A DNA stretch of 35,722 nucleotides. Origin: Minisyncoccota bacterium (GTDB lineage Bacteria; Patescibacteriota; Minisyncoccia; Minisyncoccales; MHMH01). The DNA lies in the NCBI GenBank assembly GCA_028694095.1, contig JAQUTZ010000002.1, positions 1-35,722 of the forward strand. The letters run 5' to 3'. Below are positions 27,922-35,193 of the stretch, in pieces; the stretch's first letter is position 1; every line of letters begins with the position of its first letter. The notes under the pieces are model-generated. The model was not told the DNA's origin, did not search any database, and was given only the letters and a program-made list of their open reading frames with translations. The position numbers and the translations under genes were made by a program.

Positions 27922-28984
27922 ATTTAAACAAAGGAATAGATTCGAACCATCTGCTTTTCCAGGTATAATTATTTTGTAGAAAATCGATTTTTTTCATGCC
28001 CAATCGTACGGCGTCGTCTATTTCTACTAAATTCATATAATTGCCTATTCCCGGAAACTCGGCAACGTCGTATCCGCATTTTACGGTAAAATACGTATCG
28101 TTAAAGAGGCAAATTAAATCAACGCCGGCCGTCTTTTCCCCTATTTTTATGCTAATCATCCTTGCCTTGTATGAAGCGCCGCCAAGCCTTATCACCTGCC
28201 TAAACGTTTCAATCCTCCTCGGATCTTCCCAGTCTGCCCCTCCTCTCCCTGAAAATCTTTTTTTCGCCAAAGCCACCATCTGGTCAAAATCGGCGAATTC
28301 ATCTACCACAATGCGGGAGCTTTGCGACTCTATCCTTCGGCGGTCTTTTCTTAAGCTGTGCCGGTCACTTTTCTTCAGGGTCATTAAGTAATCTTCATGA
28401 TTTGAGAAACCGCTGATATTTAAAACGTACTTGGATTCGTCAGCTTGGAATTTCACCAAACCTCCCGCCGCCTTAACCGATTCTATGGAAATAGCATTTA
28501 AAGACAGGGGAGCGGGAGCAGCGGATAATAAAAGAGGAAACAACTCCGGATCTTTGGAAAAAAACCTTACTTCTTCCTGCCAAGAACTTCCGAACCAAAC
28601 ATATTTATTCTCTTCGTTGTCGTACCATAATGGCAGTAGGGCTAAATTTTCATCCGCGGATTTTAAAACTAAAAAATAGGGGAGGAACCGGTAAGCTAAA
28701 TAAAAAGCGTAACGGAATTCCCAAGTATCAAAGAGGGTTTTCGGCTGAGCCAGTTCTCTCCATAATTCCCTGCATTTTTCAATGCTTGAAAACGTTTCCA
28801 CCGTTAATTTCCTTGAGCCAACAAAAAAAGAACCTAACTTTGCAGGCTCTGTTTTTACAAGCTTGTGCTTTTGGGCTTCGGATATTGTAAGGCTACCTGA
28901 TGTAGCCAATCTATCTGGAGGCTCCGGTTCCGTGCTATCTATTGAAGTGGACTGTTCGGTGCTTATCGATATTTGGTTGTTCAT
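27908..28984 (-). CDS. FemAB/CelD-type GNAT acetyltransferase
   Basis: A 358-residue protein. The first 55 residues are polar and Ser/Thr-rich, probably disordered. Residues about 57-358 match the BioF2-like/CelD acyltransferase superfamily: a WRELAQPKTLFDTWEFRYAF start, a middle with LRKDRRRIE and FSGRGGADWED, and an end with FTVKCGYD, YMNLVEIDDAVRLGMKKIDF and KSRWF. Related proteins transfer amino acids (FemAB) to peptidoglycan or acyl groups to polysaccharide precursors. It heads a two-gene operon with the RimI-like gene. A role in envelope decoration is inferred, not shown. Confidence 0.85.
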   Translation of the reverse strand: MNNQISISTEQSTSIDSTEPEPPDRLATSGSLTISEAQKHKLVKTEPAKLGSFFVGSRKLTVETFSSIEKCRELWRELAQPKTLFDTWEFRYAFYLAYRFLPYFLVLKSADENLALLPLWYDNEENKYVWFGSSWQEEVRFFSKDPELFPLLLSAAPAPLSLNAISIESVKAAGGLVKFQADESKYVLNISGFSNHEDYLMTLKKSDRHSLRKDRRRIESQSSRIVVDEFADFDQMVALAKKRFSGRGGADWEDPRRIETFRQVIRLGGASYKARMISIKIGEKTAGVDLICLFNDTYFTVKCGYDVAEFPGIGNYMNLVEIDDAVRLGMKKIDFLQNNYTWKSRWFESIPLFKYEKK

Positions 28985-28998
28985 GTCCGCTAAGACCG

Positions 28999-29027
28999 AT
29001 AGTAGGATATTTTTACCGCGCTGTCAA
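28999..29027 (-). promoter_or_regulatory. Promoter for the acetyltransferase operon
   Basis: On the minus strand TTGACA (29027-29022) and TACTAT (29004-28999) with a 17-bp spacer. The leader is about 8-9 nt. Confidence 0.75.
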
Positions 29028-29048
29028 GAGCAGGGGAGAAGGATAGAT

Positions 29049-29066
29049 TAATATTGTGCGACATTT
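29049..29066. repeat. 18-nt motif copy A (core ATTGTGCGAC)
   Basis: TAATATTGTGCGACATTT lies between two divergent promoters. The same 18 nt occur inverted at 35368-35385 in murD, and the 10-nt core again at 30922-30931. TATTGT at its left is mirrored by ACAATA 24 bp further on. It may be a protein-binding or recombination site. Confidence 0.6.
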
Positions 29067-29071
29067 ATTAT

Positions 29072-29099
29072 TTGACAATAAAAGGCGGTCTGCTATATA
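29072..29099 (+). promoter_or_regulatory. Strong promoter for the unknown gene at 29147
   Basis: TTGACA (29072-29077), a 16-bp spacer ending in TGC, and TATATA (29094-29099): a -35 plus extended -10. The motif at 29049-29066 lies 5 bp upstream. Confidence 0.8.
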
Positions 29100-29146
29100 G
29101 GAATTAATTTTACGTTCCTTTAAAAAACAATAGGGGAGGCAGTCTA

Positions 29147-29749
29147 ATGAAAACGCTTTTAATCCTTTATCCCATTGAACCCATTACGAAAGTGCTTATC
29201 GGCTGGCCGGAAATGAAAGAAGAGAAAATAGAAACTATCAGGCTTTACCAAAAGCTGATGCAAGAGCGCTACAAAGAATTTCAAAGAGTTTACGTGTTCT
29301 TTTCAGAGCCCAGCAACCGCCGGAAACCCGATCTCACCCAAGTATCCGAGGGTTTTTCCATGAACGGCCAGGATATCATCGGAGCCTGCGGAGTGGCATT
29401 TGAAAATCATTGTAAAAACCGGGTATACCCCAAAGGGAAGGATATCCTTAAGCTTTGTCCGGAGCCGATTGACGAGCTGGTGGTTGCAGGGTTCCACTTT
29501 TGGGATTGTGTTAACCGCGTTGCCAGATACGCCTGGCGCAAGGGAGTGAATGTTTCAGTTGACGAAGATCTGACGGAGTTCTTCTTTTTCGATGCCAGAG
29601 ACAGACAAGGCCGGCCCTGCCTGAATATTCCCATTTCAAAAGAAGCAAGCGTTGAAAGAAGGAGAGAGCAGCTTAGGAGAGCCGGTCCGGGCTATCTTGA
29701 GGGCGCCAGAAAAGCAAGAAGAAATAAGCCGTGGATGAATTCGCTTTAA
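29147..29749 (+). CDS. Protein of unknown function (200 aa)
   Basis: A 200-residue soluble protein with an excellent promoter and GGGGAGG 9 bases before its ATG. The N-terminus MKTLLILYPIEPITK is a beta strand followed by a loop; residues about 25-55 are a charged helix; the middle has IDELVVAGFHFWDCVNRVARYAWRKG, a compact helical segment containing His, Trp and Cys; near residue 143 is DEDLTEFFFF; the C-terminal 40 residues are Arg-rich (ERRREQLRRAG, ARKARRNK), which would suit nucleic-acid binding. No family was recognised. It stands alone and ends at a terminator. Confidence 0.75.
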   Translation: MKTLLILYPIEPITKVLIGWPEMKEEKIETIRLYQKLMQERYKEFQRVYVFFSEPSNRRKPDLTQVSEGFSMNGQDIIGACGVAFENHCKNRVYPKGKDILKLCPEPIDELVVAGFHFWDCVNRVARYAWRKGVNVSVDEDLTEFFFFDARDRQGRPCLNIPISKEASVERRREQLRRAGPGYLEGARKARRNKPWMNSL

Positions 29750-29755
29750 AAACAA

Positions 29756-29789
29756 AAAGCCGTTAGGGGAAACCTTAACGGTTTTATTT
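29756..29789 (+). terminator. Terminator after the unknown gene
   Basis: CCGTTAGG and CCTTAACGG form the stem (with one G-U pair) around a short loop, followed by TTTTATTT. Confidence 0.8.
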
Positions 29790-29792
29790 CTG

Positions 29793-29816
29793 AAAAAACT
29801 ACCCTTACCGGGTAGT
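29793..29816 (-). terminator. Terminator of the Xer recombinase gene
   Basis: Read on the minus strand, ACTACCC and GGGTAGT form a 7-bp stem around 5 nt and are followed by six T. It lies 70 bp after the recombinase stop. Confidence 0.75.
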
Positions 29817-29886
29817 ACAAAAGATTTTAACCTTTTAGTTTCTCCATTAATATTAAGACGGAAAAAGGAGCTTGGTATTACACTGA

Positions 29887-30843
29887 TTATTCTTTCATTC
29901 TTTTGCCGCTGTGATATTGGCGGTGAATATCCCTCAAGCGCTTATTGGTCACATGGGTATATACCTGAGTGGTTGCAATATTGCGGTGTCCTAAAAATTC
30001 CTGAATGGACCTCAAATCAACGCCTTGCTCCAAGAGGTCTGTGGCCATGCTGTGGCGAAGAGTATGGGGCGTGGTGAAAATAGGCACGCCGGCTTTGACC
30101 GCGCTTTTTTTAACCATTCGCTCGACCGAACGAGGCGTTAAGCGCCCCTCGGCATCAGCCCTGGATTTGTAGTGGATGAATAAAGCCTTTTCTTTGTCTT
30201 TCCGGGTTTCTAAATATTTCTTCAGCCAAGACAGAGCTCTTTCTGAAAAATAAACTGTTCTTGGATGTCCGCCTTTTCCGACGATACTTAATTCGAAATC
30301 TTTTTTATCTTTGATGTTTTCAAACTGCTCTTTGTTAAGATTGGTCAGCTCGGCAATCCTCAGTCCAGTGGAAAAAAGGGCTTCTAAAATAGCCCGGTCT
30401 CTCAGCCCCGAAAGGCTTTTTATGTCAGGAGCGGCTAAAAGTTTCTCTATTTGGTCTAAGTTCAGGAATTTAACTGTTTTTTCGCCTCTAGCGTCCTTTG
30501 GAAGGGCCACTTTATCGGCAGGGATACATTCCACATCTTTGGCTGTAAAATAGCCCAAAAAGGCTCTCAGAGCGATAAGATAGTAGTTCTGGGTGGATTT
30601 CTTAAGGGAACGGCCCTTTTGGTCGGTAGAACGGCCCAAATACAGCCTATAGGCCCAAATATCCTCGGGAGTAAGCTCATGAGGCCTAAGGGAGGCCTTA
30701 TTGGCCTTGGCAAGCCAGAGCTTGAATTTATTCAGATATCTCTTATAGTTTTCCTGAGTTTTATTGGATAATCCTTTTTCAACCTCGCAGTAATCTAAAA
30801 AGTCCGGAATGTGATCTATAATTGTTTTGTTTGATTTTTCCAT
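29887..30843 (-). CDS. Xer-family tyrosine recombinase
   Basis: A 318-residue site-specific recombinase. An N-terminal SAM-like core-binding domain (residues 1-105, FLDYCEVEKGLSNKTQENYKRYL) is followed by the catalytic domain. Catalytic residues: Arg162 (STGLRIAEL), Lys190 (GKGGHPR), His260 and Arg263 (HTLRHSMAT), His286 (LGHRN) and the nucleophile Tyr295 (TQVYTHVT). All are present, so the enzyme should be active. Length and order are those of XerC/XerD/XerA. With no phage genes near, it is more likely the chromosome-dimer-resolving recombinase than a prophage integrase; a dif site was not identified with confidence. The promoter and the hairpin-bearing leader of about 95 nt point to regulated expression. 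Confidence 0.94.
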   Translation of the reverse strand: MEKSNKTIIDHIPDFLDYCEVEKGLSNKTQENYKRYLNKFKLWLAKANKASLRPHELTPEDIWAYRLYLGRSTDQKGRSLKKSTQNYYLIALRAFLGYFTAKDVECIPADKVALPKDARGEKTVKFLNLDQIEKLLAAPDIKSLSGLRDRAILEALFSTGLRIAELTNLNKEQFENIKDKKDFELSIVGKGGHPRTVYFSERALSWLKKYLETRKDKEKALFIHYKSRADAEGRLTPRSVERMVKKSAVKAGVPIFTTPHTLRHSMATDLLEQGVDLRSIQEFLGHRNIATTQVYTHVTNKRLRDIHRQYHSGKRMKE

Positions 30844-30906
30844 GGTTAATATAATATTGCCTTAAAAGAGGGGTTCGAGAGGGGTCCGAATAAAAGCCCT
30901 CTTATT
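30844..30906 (-). promoter_or_regulatory. Possible attenuator in the recombinase leader
   Basis: Read on the minus strand the leader has AAGAGGG followed by two copies of CCCCTCT; the second copy continues with TTTT. Pairing of AAGAGGG with the second copy would form a weak terminator, and with the first copy a different hairpin. No Shine-Dalgarno precedes the ATG. Confidence 0.4.
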
Positions 30907-30921
30907 TGTCGCTTTACGTAC

Positions 30922-30931
30922 ATTGTGCGAC
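30922..30931. repeat. Motif copy B (ATTGTGCGAC) in the recombinase leader
   Basis: The 10-nt core of the repeated motif lies just downstream of the predicted minus-strand transcription start of the recombinase gene, where an operator would block transcription. GTCGC at 30908-30912 is its inverted partner (GCGAC). Confidence 0.5.
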
Positions 30932-30944
30932 GTATCCTATGTTT

Positions 30945-30972
30945 ATAATATCAGGCCCAAAAGGCCTGTCAA
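30945..30972 (-). promoter_or_regulatory. Promoter of the recombinase gene, with palindrome in the spacer
   Basis: On the minus strand TTGACA (30972-30967), a 16-bp spacer ending in TGA, and TATTAT (30950-30945). The spacer consists almost entirely of the inverted repeat AGGCC-TTTTG-GGCCT, which lacks a T run and so looks like an operator rather than a terminator. Confidence 0.75.
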
Positions 30973-30987
30973 GCTTCTCCCCCCTTG

Positions 30988-31383
30988 TTATTCCCAAAGG
31001 TTTTTGAACCTTTCCCAAACGCTTGGAACATCTCCAATCATCTCATCCTTTTCTTTCTCAAATTCTTCTTCTATGAGCGGAGCTCTTTCTTCGATTTCTT
31101 TTCCGAGAAATCCCAAAAGCCAATTTAGCAGTTCCTGGACTTTCGGCTTAATATTATTTTCCCAGGGCCCCTGAGCCCAGTCCCACATAGAATACAATAT
31201 AGGAAGAGCCTGCTCCCTCCATACTTGGCGCATTGAATCTGGAAGCTCTCCAAGAATTTGAAAGCCCACGGATTTAGCCTCGTCCAGGGTCGCGGGAGGT
31301 TCCGGAACTTGCTGAGCTAAAACCGGCATGCAGAATCCCGACAATACCGCACCGACAATTAAAAAAGTTAAAATATTCCTCAT
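30988..31383 (-). CDS. Small exported helical protein (131 aa)
   Basis: A 131-residue protein with a signal peptide (MRNILTFLIVGAVLSGFCMP, cleavage probably after VLA or AQ). The mature part is amphipathic and Trp-rich: RQVWREQALPILYSMWDWAQ, LLNWLLGFLGKEI, then a Glu/Lys-rich helix and VWERFKNLW at the end. It could lie on the outer face of the membrane. No family was recognised. Its ATG overlaps the gltX stop by one base (TAATG), so it is translated together with gltX, an odd partner. Confidence 0.75.
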   Translation of the reverse strand: MRNILTFLIVGAVLSGFCMPVLAQQVPEPPATLDEAKSVGFQILGELPDSMRQVWREQALPILYSMWDWAQGPWENNIKPKVQELLNWLLGFLGKEIEERAPLIEEEFEKEKDEMIGDVPSVWERFKNLWE

Positions 31384-32852
31384 TATAATTTATTTTTGGC
31401 TTCTTTAATCCTTTGAAGGGCTTTCTCTTTGCCCAGGACCGCAGCCACCTCAAAAGGACCAGCTGAAGCCCGCTTTCCCGTCATAGCCGCCCGGAGGGGC
31501 CATAAAAGCTTTCCCCTGTCCCCCATTTCCCCGGCTTTTTCCATTAGAACTTTTTCCAGATTATCTTTATTAAAATCCCCTTCTTTTATATCAGACAATA
31601 TTTTTTCAGAAATATCAAGAGAGGATTCTATTTCAGACAAACTCATATCCTTCCATTTTAAAAGCTCTTTATCATATTCTATTTTTTCCTTAAAAAAGAA
31701 ATCGGCCAATTCGGGCAGCTCAGACAGCTTTTTAAGCCTCTCCTGATACAAGGAAATTATTTCCTTAATTTTTTCCATATCAACCTCATCTTTTGATATC
31801 AGGCCCGCGCCGACAAGATGGGGCAGGCATAGCTCCGCTAATTCGTCCAACGTCTTCTGTCTTATGTAAAATCCATTAAGGTAATCCAAGCGCTGAATGT
31901 TAAAAACCGCTCCCCCTTTCTGCACCTTCTCGATTGAAAAAGCCTTAACAAGCTCTTTTAGAGAGAATATTTCTTTTTCCGTGTCGGGATTCCAGCCCAT
32001 AAATGCCATGAAATTGACCATGGCTTCGGGCAGATATCCCTCTTTCTTGTATTCTGTCAGCGAAACAGCCCCGTGCCTCTTAGAGAGCTTGCTTTTATCG
32101 GGGCCTAAAATAAGGGGCAGGTGGGCGTACTGCAACTGCGGTAAACCAAGGGCTTCCTGTATTAATATTTGTTTTGGAGTATTGGAAATATGGTCTTCTC
32201 CGCGAATAACATGGCTGATTTCCATTTCATAATCGTCAATGATCACCGCAAAATTATATAAAGGATTATCCAAGTCCTTGGCAATAACAAAATCTCCGAA
32301 CAGCGAAGAATCAAATTCCACCTCTCCCCTAATTAAATCTTTAAAGGAAACTATTCTTGAGGGCGGCTTGAATCTGATTACGGCTTTTTCCCCCTCGGCC
32401 ATTTTTCTTTCCACTTCGGAAGCGCTTAATCCGGCGCATTTGCCGTTGTATTTAGGAGCCTCTCCCCTGCTCATTTGATCTTGTTTTTTAGCCTCCAATT
32501 CCTCTTCCGTGCAAAAACAGTAATACGCCAGCTTTTCATCTAAAAGTTTTTGCAGGTATTTCCTGTATGAATCCTTGCGTTCGCTCTGGCGATAGGGAGC
32601 AAACTGCCCTCCCGTTCCGGGGCCCTCGTCCCACTCAATACCCAGCCATTTTAAACCGTCGATAATGTCTTTCTCGTATCTTTCTTCGGATCTTTCCTCA
32701 TCGGTATCTTCGATTCTTAGGATAAATTCCCCTTTGTTTTTTTTAGCAAAAAGATAGTTAAACAGTCCGGTCCTGGCAGTACCGATATGCAGAAAACCGG
32801 TTGGCGAAGGAGCCAGTCTTGCCCTTATTTTAGTTTTTTCTTCTTTTGACAT
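31383..32852 (-). CDS. gltX: Glutamyl-tRNA synthetase
   Basis: A 489-residue class I aminoacyl-tRNA synthetase. The HIGH motif is in LAPSPTGFLHIGTARTGL (HIGT) and the KMSKS motif is KLSKR in the segment DKSKLSKRHGA. The catalytic domain (to about residue 330) is followed by the helical anticodon-binding domain. Length matches the bacterial GluRS family. A cysteine pair and further Cys near residue 111 (YYCFC) and CAGLSASE recall the zinc-binding insert of some GluRS. Whether it also charges tRNA-Gln, requiring GatCAB, cannot be decided here. The promoter appears to be an extended -10 a few bases ahead of the ATG. Confidence 0.97.
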   Translation of the reverse strand: MSKEEKTKIRARLAPSPTGFLHIGTARTGLFNYLFAKKNKGEFILRIEDTDEERSEERYEKDIIDGLKWLGIEWDEGPGTGGQFAPYRQSERKDSYRKYLQKLLDEKLAYYCFCTEEELEAKKQDQMSRGEAPKYNGKCAGLSASEVERKMAEGEKAVIRFKPPSRIVSFKDLIRGEVEFDSSLFGDFVIAKDLDNPLYNFAVIIDDYEMEISHVIRGEDHISNTPKQILIQEALGLPQLQYAHLPLILGPDKSKLSKRHGAVSLTEYKKEGYLPEAMVNFMAFMGWNPDTEKEIFSLKELVKAFSIEKVQKGGAVFNIQRLDYLNGFYIRQKTLDELAELCLPHLVGAGLISKDEVDMEKIKEIISLYQERLKKLSELPELADFFFKEKIEYDKELLKWKDMSLSEIESSLDISEKILSDIKEGDFNKDNLEKVLMEKAGEMGDRGKLLWPLRAAMTGKRASAGPFEVAAVLGKEKALQRIKEAKNKL

Positions 32853-32866
32853 ATCGCTCTGATTTC

Positions 32867-32875
32867 AGTTTAACA
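32867..32875 (-). promoter_or_regulatory. Extended -10 promoter for gltX
   Basis: On the minus strand TGT followed by TAAACT, ending 14 bp before the ATG. The leader would be about 8 nt, without a ribosome-binding site. Confidence 0.5.
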
Positions 32876-32885
32876 CGATTGCCTT

Positions 32886-32913
32886 AAAGAAAAAAGCGGC
32901 CGAACCGCTTTTT
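32886..32913. terminator. Terminator after murG
   Basis: AAAAAGCGG and CCGCTTTTT form a perfect 9-bp stem around CCGAA. Read on the minus strand it ends the murD-ftsW-murG transcript; it also has T run on the plus side. Confidence 0.88.
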
Positions 32914-32938
32914 GAAACCCGTATTTTAGCAATAATAT

Positions 32939-34060
32939 CTAGCTTAGTATTCCCAATATATATTCGGCCACCAATCTAGCGGATTCCGGCTTGGCAAAAG
33001 TTTTGGCGTTTTCGGACATTCTTTCCAGTTCCTGGGGATGGGAAAAAAGATTCTTTAGTCTTTCTAGAAGAAAATGGGGCGCCAGGTTGGCCTCTTCCAC
33101 CACAATAGCCGCCCTTTTACTTCCGTAAATGTAAGCGTTCTTTACCTGGTGGTCCTGAGCCGAGTTGGCTAAGGGAATCAGAACGCTCGGCTTGCCGACA
33201 GCGGCAATCTCAAAAATACTGCCCGATCCCGCCCGGCTGATTACCATGTCGATAGATGCGTAAGCTTCCCTGAGCTCAATCTCTTTTAAAAATGGCACTG
33301 GATGGTAGTACTTGTCGTCTTCTCTGTTAATGACAACTCTGGCCTCGGCTTTGACTTGTTCGTAGTTTTTTTCGCCGGTTTGATGGATAATTTCGAATAA
33401 CTTTATTACCTGGGGCAGGAAATTCAAAACAAGGTCGTTTATTACCTGAGCCCCCTGCGAGCCTCCCATTATCAGCAATACCGGTTTTTCTCCTGTCAGA
33501 CGAAAAAGTTTTTTGCCCTTTTCGGGAGATCCCCCTAAAAGCTCTTCCCGAATGGGATTGCCGACAGATATCATCTTTTCTGCGGAGAAATATTCGGTGT
33601 ACGGAACAGGAAAGGACACAAGCACTCTTTTTGTAAACTTGGAAATAATTTTATTGGCTAGCCCCGGCGCAGCGTCGGATTCGTGCAGAACGACGGGAAC
33701 CTGGAAAAGCCATCCGCAAAACGACGGAGCCAAAGATCCATAGCCCCCCTTGCTGAATACAATATCGGGGCTATAGAAGAACATATAAAAGAAGGACTGC
33801 AGGAACCCCAGGGGAACCTTAAAGCCGACATCGATGATATTCCAGGCTATGCTTTTCCAGTTCGCGTACCTTCTTATCTTCCCGGCCGATATGTTTTTTA
33901 TCTCAATCCCTTCCTGGGAAAGCAAAATAGAGCCGAAATCATCTTTGGGGCCGATAAAAGAGTATTCGGCCTGAATGCCCGTCCGGTTTAATTCCCTGAC
34001 GATGGCTATTATCGGAAATATGTGCCCGGCAGTCCCACCGCCGGTGAACAGTATTTTCAT
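32939..34060 (-). CDS. murG: UDP-GlcNAc:lipid I N-acetylglucosaminyltransferase
   Basis: A 373-residue GT-B glycosyltransferase that makes lipid II on the inner face of the membrane. The N-terminal motif is FTGGGTAGHIFP, the second glycine loop is LIMGGSQGAQVIND, and the donor-binding region includes ISRAGSGSIFE and ANSAQDHQ. Length matches MurG. Its start overlaps the ftsW stop by four bases (ATGA), so translation is coupled. Together with FtsW, MurD and UppS it shows an own peptidoglycan pathway. Confidence 0.97.
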   Translation of the reverse strand: MKILFTGGGTAGHIFPIIAIVRELNRTGIQAEYSFIGPKDDFGSILLSQEGIEIKNISAGKIRRYANWKSIAWNIIDVGFKVPLGFLQSFFYMFFYSPDIVFSKGGYGSLAPSFCGWLFQVPVVLHESDAAPGLANKIISKFTKRVLVSFPVPYTEYFSAEKMISVGNPIREELLGGSPEKGKKLFRLTGEKPVLLIMGGSQGAQVINDLVLNFLPQVIKLFEIIHQTGEKNYEQVKAEARVVINREDDKYYHPVPFLKEIELREAYASIDMVISRAGSGSIFEIAAVGKPSVLIPLANSAQDHQVKNAYIYGSKRAAIVVEEANLAPHFLLERLKNLFSHPQELERMSENAKTFAKPESARLVAEYILGILS

Positions 34061-35193
34061 GAAGTTTTTGTAGATATGTTAAGCATAATACCCACGGCTA
34101 TGAGCTCGGCTACCAGGGCCGACCCTCCGTAGCTGATAAAGGGCAAGGGTATGCCGGTCAAAGGAAGCAGTCCCAGCATTGCCCCTATGTTAATAAAAGA
34201 TTGAATGGTTATCCAGGAACTCACTCCGAGGCAGACCAGTTTGGAAAAAGCATCTTTTGAATTTCTGGCTATGGCGAATCCCCTCCAGGCGAAAACCATA
34301 AACAAGGCTATTAAAATAAAGCTGCCCAGAAAGCCCGTTTCTTCCGAAAAAATGGCGAAAATGGAATCTCCCATAGATTGGGGAACGAATCCGTATCTCT
34401 GCAGGCCCATCCCCAGCCCCTTTCCCAGTATTCCTCCGGAACCCACCGCGATTAAAGCCTGTTTTATCTGATAGCCAAGGCCCATGGGATCTATATCCGG
34501 CTTTATGAACACTAAAAATCTTTCAAATCTGTAGGGAGCCAGCTTAATCAAGAGAAAGAGGGCGCCTATGCATCCCGCTACCATATAAAGGGAATGCTTT
34601 ATGGGAGTCCCCGATAAAAAGTACATCAGAACCGCCGACATAACTATTACCCCCCAGGTACTGACATCCGGCTGCATAACCAGCAGCGCCGTTATTATTC
34701 CTATAATTATTAAAAAACTGGTGAAAGTATTGGAAGCGTTGTTGATTTTCTGCAAAGGGTAGCTGCCGTTTTTTTTGATTACAGAGGAAGAAAGCCAGGC
34801 AGCCAGATACAGGATAAAAGTAATCTTCAAAAATTCCGATGGCTGAAAAGAAGTTATCCCGAGGTTAAGCCATCTACTAGCGCCCCCGGCCGATATTCCT
34901 ATAACCGGAAAGAACACCAGGACCATGAGAAAAAGATTCCCCAAGAGAAGTATCGGTGCCCACTTCTTGATTCTGGATAGAGGCGACCTAAAAGCTATGT
35001 ATCCCAGCAATGCTCCGGGCAAAAGGCCGAAGGCAACGTGCCTGAAAAGGAGCCAGGTTGAAGAGCCGTACTGCTCAAGCGAAGGAGCCGCAGATACGCT
35101 GACTAAAATCAATATCCCCAAAAGAATTAAAAAGAGCACGGCGCCCAATAAAATATAATCCGGCTTTCCTCTTTTTTCTTCCCCCTTCTTCAT
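34057..35193 (-). CDS. ftsW: FtsW-type SEDS peptidoglycan polymerase
   Basis: A 378-residue polytopic protein with about ten transmembrane helices of the SEDS family, which polymerises lipid II at the division site. Signature regions: GGASRWLNLG and FQPSEFLKI, MQPDVSTWGV with the catalytic Asp, GLGYQIKQALIAVGSGG and the C-terminal PFISYGGSALVAEL. The adjacency with murD upstream (4-base overlap) and murG downstream is the usual dcw order, which favours FtsW over RodA. The penicillin-binding-protein partner is not in the window. Confidence 0.95.
   Translation of the reverse strand: MKKGEEKRGKPDYILLGAVLFLILLGILILVSVSAAPSLEQYGSSTWLLFRHVAFGLLPGALLGYIAFRSPLSRIKKWAPILLLGNLFLMVLVFFPVIGISAGGASRWLNLGITSFQPSEFLKITFILYLAAWLSSSVIKKNGSYPLQKINNASNTFTSFLIIIGIITALLVMQPDVSTWGVIVMSAVLMYFLSGTPIKHSLYMVAGCIGALFLLIKLAPYRFERFLVFIKPDIDPMGLGYQIKQALIAVGSGGILGKGLGMGLQRYGFVPQSMGDSIFAIFSEETGFLGSFILIALFMVFAWRGFAIARNSKDAFSKLVCLGVSSWITIQSFINIGAMLGLLPLTGIPLPFISYGGSALVAELIAVGIMLNISTKTS

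Noticed and set aside
29052..29081. dif site for the Xer recombinase
   Set aside because: The arms TATTGT and ACAATA are spaced like a dif site but the inner halves do not match dif consensus and the total is 29 rather than 28 bp; the right arm is also a plain -35 box. Kept only as a possibility in the motif finding.
29887..30843. Tyrosine recombinase as prophage or integron integrase
   Set aside because: No phage, transposon or cassette genes lie nearby, the only tRNA is more than 3 kb away, and no attachment-site repeats were found beside it. The housekeeping Xer reading is simpler.
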